Source of the DNA: Anaerolineae bacterium
GTDB lineage: Bacteria > Chloroflexota > Anaerolineae > JAFGEY01
Reading direction: 5' to 3'
NCBI GenBank assembly: GCA_016931365.1
Contig: JAFGEY010000402.1
Coordinates: 1 to 17,811 of the forward strand
DNA: 17,811 bases
This document shows positions 14,332 through 17,811 of the stretch, in pieces. Every line of letters starts with the position of its first letter. Positions within the stretch are counted from its first letter, which is position 1. The notes under the pieces are model-generated. The model ran no database searches. It was not told the origin of the DNA and saw only the letters and a list, made by a program, of their open reading frames with translations. Made by a program: the position numbers and the translations under genes.

Positions 14332-14356
14332 AAAAAAGCCCGGCGTCAGGCCGGGC
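14332..14356 (-). terminator. Intrinsic terminator after the SPFH/zinc-ribbon operon, in the psuG leader
   Basis: On the minus strand GCCCGGC and GCCGGGC (complements of 14350-14356 and 14338-14344) form a perfect 7-bp GC stem with a five-base loop, followed by six T (14332-14337). It is a textbook terminator for the genes at 14458-17755. The psuG start codon is only 18 bases further on, so any transcript reaching psuG from upstream must pass it. Confidence 0.85.
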
Positions 14357-14390
14357 AAAGAAAATTGTGATAGATCTTCGTTGTCGACAA

Positions 14391-14452
14391 AATCTACAAC
14401 GATGCTAGAATTGCAATGGAGACAATCATTTTGGCCATTGCAATCTTGTAGA
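14391..14452. repeat. Nested hairpin downstream of the zinc-ribbon gene
   Basis: Inner arms ATTGCAATGG (14410-14419) and CCATTGCAAT (14435-14444) are perfect 10-bp complements around a 15-base loop. Outer arms TCTACAA (14393-14399) and TTGTAGA (14446-14452) add seven pairs. It lies directly after the stop codon at 14458 and about 35 bases before the terminator, in the 3' untranslated region. It could protect the mRNA end or be a remnant palindromic repeat. Confidence 0.65.
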
Positions 14453-14457
14453 AATCT

Positions 14458-16065
14458 TCAGGATGTGTCGTCTTTGCCTGCACCGCCTGTCTGTGTCGGT
14501 GGCGTTTGCGCTGGTGGCATCGGCGTCTGTGGAAGCGTTGTTTTCTGTGGTGGTGGCGTCTGCGCTGGTAGCGTCGGCAGTGTAAGTAAAACTTCTGACT
14601 CAATTTTGCTGATAATCCCTTGAGGGCTTACACTAAACTTGGATACAGTTCGTTCATATTGAACGCTCACTACTGCGCTACTATCATCGAGCCAGTGAAA
14701 TTCTTTCACAAAGAAATTCTTGCGCTCTCCTACAATTCGACGTATATCAGGCAAAATGTCAAGAAGGGCAATTCGCTCAGTCTTTGATTTGTCAATTTCA
14801 TTTGGTCTTGGAGACTGTAGCGAGCTGACATCAAATGACTCTACTTTATTTAGATGATCATCTACATTTACGCTAATTTCCCAGATATGCTCCCCTTGCC
14901 GGATCTGTAGACATAGAGTCTCATCGTGAAGCAACTCGAGCCTCTCCACACTAAAAGGCATCTCAGATCCTACCACTTGGCGAATACTTGGCAAAATCTT
15001 TTTAATTCTGGCATCAAGCGGCCTGTGCATTGGGGTTCCATTTTTTGTTTCTTGTTCCTTTCTCGTTTCCTTTTTCTCAACTTTTAATATACGAACGCCT
15101 TTTTCTTCAATTTTGTGAACACGCCCCCAACAATCAGCATTGACGGTCCAAGTTTTGGCCTTGACTATTTCGACATCACTTTCCTTGTTTAACGAATGAT
15201 TACACTCAAGCATCATTTCGATGCCGGCATCCTCCAGACGTTTTGATCCCACAGTCGTGATCGTAATCCTAGCCTTACTTTCATCTTCTGAGTCCAATTT
15301 CTTGGCTTCACCGTTAGGGGTTGTAACTTTTAGCTGTTGGCCCACTGTATCAAGGACAACCTTGATCAATAAGGCCTCGTTCAAATAGATTGGATTGGGC
15401 CGCCGCTCTTCCATATAATGCCCAAAGAGGTAGGCCGCCATCATCCCGGCGGCCAGGGACAAAAAGGCAAAGATAAAGATCAGGAACCCGGTCATTGCCA
15501 GCTTGAGCAGCAGGTGTCCAAAACTGCCGTAACGAAGCAGCCCGTCGCCTTCCATCGGATAATAACCCTGGGTAGCCACAATCGAATCCTTGGAGGTCAT
15601 AGCAAAGGCCAGGAAAAAGATCAACAACACGGCGCTGACGAAAAAGATCAACGCCCACAATGCGATCGACCGGCCCGGATTGGCCTTGAACCGGCGGGTC
15701 AGGCTGTAGTGATGGATGGGGATGCGCAGGCTGAACATATAAAAGGCGACAATGAGCGTGACCAGTAAAGCGATCGGCGCGCCGACGCGCATTGATACCA
15801 CCGGCTGGAAGGCTGCATCCATATTCTGGTACGCAACAACGTATGCGGGCGGATTTGACATTTCTTGATAATTTGCCGGTTGCATCATAACGAGCGTTGT
15901 CAACACTAAAGGAGGAATGATTAAAAGAATAGACAAAATCCCCCAAAAGCTGCCAAAGTAGGCGAGAAATGGATTGACCTTTTCGACCTGATTGTTATCA
16001 AAGCCACAGCGGAGACATTTTCCATCCGCCGGCACGTCCTCACGACAGACAATACAATTGATCAT
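14458..16065 (-). CDS. Zinc-ribbon membrane protein with duplicated cytoplasmic domain
   Basis: I do not recognise a named family for this 535-residue protein. It opens with a zinc ribbon: C4, C7, C17 and C20 in a CxxC-x9-CxxC pattern. Four membrane helices follow (about 35-60, 95-113, 133-155 and 185-215). The long C-terminal part (about 225-495) is soluble and contains a tandem duplication: KILPSIRQVVGSEMPFSVE (about 356-413) matches DILPDIRRIVGERKNFFVK (about 436-493). It ends in a Pro/Thr/Gln tail. ATG 16065 has GGAGG five bases upstream. The gene lies 52 bases after the SPFH gene and is followed by a terminator, so the two form an operon. Base composition drops sharply in the part coding the C-terminal half. 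Function is unknown; a partner or membrane adaptor of the SPFH protein is a guess. Confidence 0.82.
   Translation of the reverse strand: MINCIVCREDVPADGKCLRCGFDNNQVEKVNPFLAYFGSFWGILSILLIIPPLVLTTLVMMQPANYQEMSNPPAYVVAYQNMDAAFQPVVSMRVGAPIALLVTLIVAFYMFSLRIPIHHYSLTRRFKANPGRSIALWALIFFVSAVLLIFFLAFAMTSKDSIVATQGYYPMEGDGLLRYGSFGHLLLKLAMTGFLIFIFAFLSLAAGMMAAYLFGHYMEERRPNPIYLNEALLIKVVLDTVGQQLKVTTPNGEAKKLDSEDESKARITITTVGSKRLEDAGIEMMLECNHSLNKESDVEIVKAKTWTVNADCWGRVHKIEEKGVRILKVEKKETRKEQETKNGTPMHRPLDARIKKILPSIRQVVGSEMPFSVERLELLHDETLCLQIRQGEHIWEISVNVDDHLNKVESFDVSSLQSPRPNEIDKSKTERIALLDILPDIRRIVGERKNFFVKEFHWLDDSSAVVSVQYERTVSKFSVSPQGIISKIESEVLLTLPTLPAQTPPPQKTTLPQTPMPPAQTPPTQTGGAGKDDTS
14498..14578. repeat. Direct repeat coding the Pro/Thr/Gln tail
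   Basis: Two 27-base copies at 14498-14524 and 14552-14578 differ at three positions. On the coding strand they give the PAQTPPPQ/PAQTPPTQ units of the C-terminal tail, a sign of recent tail growth by duplication. Confidence 0.7.
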
Positions 16066-16117
16066 CTTGGCCTCCTGCTAATACACGTTAATCGTTGGAG
16101 CATCTTGACCGATGTCT

Positions 16118-17755
16118 TTATCCATCATCATCTGCGGATTCATCATCTACGAGCGTCTGCCCGTTCATGGTGTGCCCTCCCGAAACCATCTTGACGTCAG
16201 ATTTGCCTGACTTGGTCGAGTCGGCTAACGAGGGACGCGGCTCAAACAGTGGATTGGTGACAAATCCGGTGGGCTGCAAAAAGACGTGCTTGCTGCCCTC
16301 GCTGTCGACAATCCTTTGCATCGCCTCAATATAGTTCATCGCTACCGTGTCGTCGTGCCCAGCCCAGACAGTCAATTGGCGAATGACATTCACAAAGTCC
16401 CACGCCTCCCGTTTGTGCCCAGCCTTGTCCAACGCCTCCATCAATTTGACCATCATTTCAGAGGCCGCTTCCCAGGCCCTGGATCGCGCCATTTCCATCC
16501 GCTCCAGCGCACGGGCGCGGCCTTCACTCTCGACAATCATCACGTCGCGGTTGGCCCTGGCTTCGGCAACCCTGGACTGGAACTGCTTGGCCTCAGTCCA
16601 TTCTTCGACCATACGCGCTTCGATCTCGGGCGGCATCCGAATCTCGCGGATATCGAGCCCCTTGAACCACACGCCACCGCTGGAAGGATTAAAGCGCGAA
16701 TTCACAGTCTCTTCAATCTTGCGAATAGTGCGCCAGTTGGGGTCCGGTTTTTCTGCACCTTCTGCGCCTTCCGGCACCTTGACCGAAAAAAGCTCGTCCA
16801 GGGTATACGTCGCCACGACATCACGCAATGCGTGGATCGGGTCGCTCGGAAACCACCCTGTTTTGAACCCACCGCGGGGAATATTAAGCAGCGACTTTTT
16901 GATGATCGCTTCATATACCGGATATTCTGGTCCGCCGATGACCCGCGACGTCGCATCTCCGCCCTCGTAACGGCTCTCCGGTCGTTGATCAGTTATCCGA
17001 GTCGGCTCGAGCTGGAAAAACATTCCTACCTTGGTCTTTAGTGGTATTCCGTCTTTGGTACGCACCTCTTCCGCCCAGTCGCCAGCATACTGAGGACGCA
17101 AGTCAATAATTCCCTTGGTCTCACGGGGTTGCATAAAGGTCTCAAATTGCTGTAACTTGTGGATGCCTGGTTCAGCAATGCGAGTAAACCGTCCAGCATT
17201 TTGTAGTGCAACGGCATGTCCGGGCGCGACCAGGAGAATCCCCGGCCCGCCCAGGCCGGATAACAGGCCATTGGTGTTGTCAAAAACTACGCCGCCGTCA
17301 TCAACCGAAATAAAGTGCTGCCCGGTCTGGAACACGCGAGAAAAGAGAAAACCCATCATCTGCCCGGTTGAAACGCCAAGCGATTTCGAAGAGTCCATCA
17401 GCCAGCGGGCGTTGACATAGAGCACCGGGAGCCAAAAACCGACGACGGCCACTATGCCAACCACAAAGCCAGTCGCTCCCGCGATAATCGGTCGCCACCC
17501 GGCCAGGGAACCCACGTCGGCAAAGACCAATCGATCGACCACAAGGCCGCAGACGACAGAGATCAATGCAATCGCAAACAGGGAAAACACAAGCGTGTAC
17601 AGCCGGGAAACAACGGAAAAGCACAACGCAAAAAAGGTCAACAAGAAGAAAATCCAACCCGCTATTGGCCATCCCACGGTGAAACAAATCGCTATTGGCA
17701 CAAACCCAGCGATCAGTGTGATAAGGAGTTGCTTTGTACTCTTGATCTTTTTCAT
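16118..17755 (-). CDS. Polytopic SPFH/band-7 domain protein
   Basis: A 545-residue membrane protein. Four helices (about 9-27, 29-50, 53-73 and 87-115) precede an SPFH/band-7 region at about 165-405, which has VAPGHAVALQNAGRFTRIAEPGIHKL and a later IDLRPQ strand. A charged coiled coil follows (about 375-445, EARMVEEWTEAKQFQSRVAEA), then a short region and an acidic disordered tail (DDESADDDG). SPFH proteins such as flotillins and HflK/HflC build ring-like membrane scaffolds, usually with one hairpin or helix; four N-terminal helices are unusual. ATG 17755 has GGAGG five bases upstream. A -10-like TATAGT lies at 17797-17802, the matching -35 beyond the window. It is the first gene of the operon with the zinc-ribbon protein. 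The family call is good; the client is unknown. Confidence 0.85.
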   Translation of the reverse strand: MKKIKSTKQLLITLIAGFVPIAICFTVGWPIAGWIFFLLTFFALCFSVVSRLYTLVFSLFAIALISVVCGLVVDRLVFADVGSLAGWRPIIAGATGFVVGIVAVVGFWLPVLYVNARWLMDSSKSLGVSTGQMMGFLFSRVFQTGQHFISVDDGGVVFDNTNGLLSGLGGPGILLVAPGHAVALQNAGRFTRIAEPGIHKLQQFETFMQPRETKGIIDLRPQYAGDWAEEVRTKDGIPLKTKVGMFFQLEPTRITDQRPESRYEGGDATSRVIGGPEYPVYEAIIKKSLLNIPRGGFKTGWFPSDPIHALRDVVATYTLDELFSVKVPEGAEGAEKPDPNWRTIRKIEETVNSRFNPSSGGVWFKGLDIREIRMPPEIEARMVEEWTEAKQFQSRVAEARANRDVMIVESEGRARALERMEMARSRAWEAASEMMVKLMEALDKAGHKREAWDFVNVIRQLTVWAGHDDTVAMNYIEAMQRIVDSEGSKHVFLQPTGFVTNPLFEPRPSLADSTKSGKSDVKMVSGGHTMNGQTLVDDESADDDG

Positions 17756-17796
17756 CCTGCCCTCCAGGCCCGATCCAAACTCACACCGTTATGTAT

Positions 17797-17802
17797 ACTA
17801 TA
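17797..17802 (-). promoter_or_regulatory. Possible -10 element of the SPFH operon, -35 outside the window
   Basis: TATAGT on the minus strand (complement of 17797-17802) lies about 42 bases before the SPFH start codon. It sits between 6-bp inverted arms GTTATG (17788-17793) and CATAAC (17804-17809), which could be a small operator. The -35 would lie beyond position 17811, so this is a partial call. Confidence 0.4.
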
Positions 17803-17811
17803 CCATAACTC

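Noticed and set aside
13675..14333. Plus-strand open frames opposite psuG
   Set aside because: They have Arg/Pro-rich shadow composition, while psuG on the minus strand carries all catalytic residues.
14394..14603. Overlapping minus-strand frame ending in a hydrophobic stretch, as a frameshifted extension of the zinc-ribbon protein
   Set aside because: Its upstream part is a His/Arg-rich shadow of the tail repeat, and there is no start signal; the hydrophobic end comes from the hairpin sequence and is probably chance.

Overview
The window looks like a chromosomal segment of a Chloroflexota bacterium, probably Anaerolineae or a related class. This is inference from several signs: surface proteins built as a membrane anchor plus a Thr-Pro linker, histidine kinases with a seven-helix sensor region, a DUF951 protein, an orphan archease, a MuiA-like DUF4139 protein, and moderately high GC with typical sigma-70 promoters. 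Almost everything is on the minus strand. The exceptions are the archease gene and one alpha/beta-hydrolase-like gene. No CRISPR array, prophage or intact insertion sequence is visible.

Layout. (1) Positions 1-730 hold a tRNA-tuf operon read leftwards: two tandem near-perfect promoters, tRNA-Thr(TGT), tRNA-Tyr(GTA), an intrinsic-terminator-like hairpin, tRNA-Thr(GGT), then the first 29 codons of elongation factor Tu, cut by the window edge. (2) Positions 832-5953 hold a cell-surface block: a Wzz-like chain-length protein, a GT4 glycosyltransferase, a membrane protein with a Thr-Pro linker, a LolA/DUF4367-like lipoprotein with its own promoter, a DUF951 zinc-finger-like protein and a membrane-anchored DUF2341-like protein. 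Short gaps and one overlap suggest two transcription units. (3) An archease gene runs the other way from a shared promoter region and ends at a strong bidirectional terminator. (4) Positions 6620-12184 hold a MuiA-like protein and two histidine kinases without response regulators. A 97-bp element with terminal inverted repeats lies between the kinases. (5) A divergent plus-strand gene encodes a membrane-anchored alpha/beta hydrolase fold that lacks its catalytic Ser and His. (6) psuG (pseudouridine-5'-phosphate glycosidase) follows, its stop codon lying at the edge of an inverted-repeat element. (7) The right end is a two-gene operon: a four-helix SPFH/band-7 protein and a zinc-ribbon membrane protein with a duplicated cytoplasmic domain.

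How the genes may work together. The surface block is plausibly one programme for exopolysaccharide assembly and envelope proteins. The two kinases and MuiA-like protein may sense and adjust the envelope, but no output regulator is present. The strongest candidates for something undescribed are the SPFH/zinc-ribbon pair, the hydrolase pseudoenzyme divergent from a kinase, and the 97-bp element with mutually exclusive hairpins. None of these shows a complete new system by itself.
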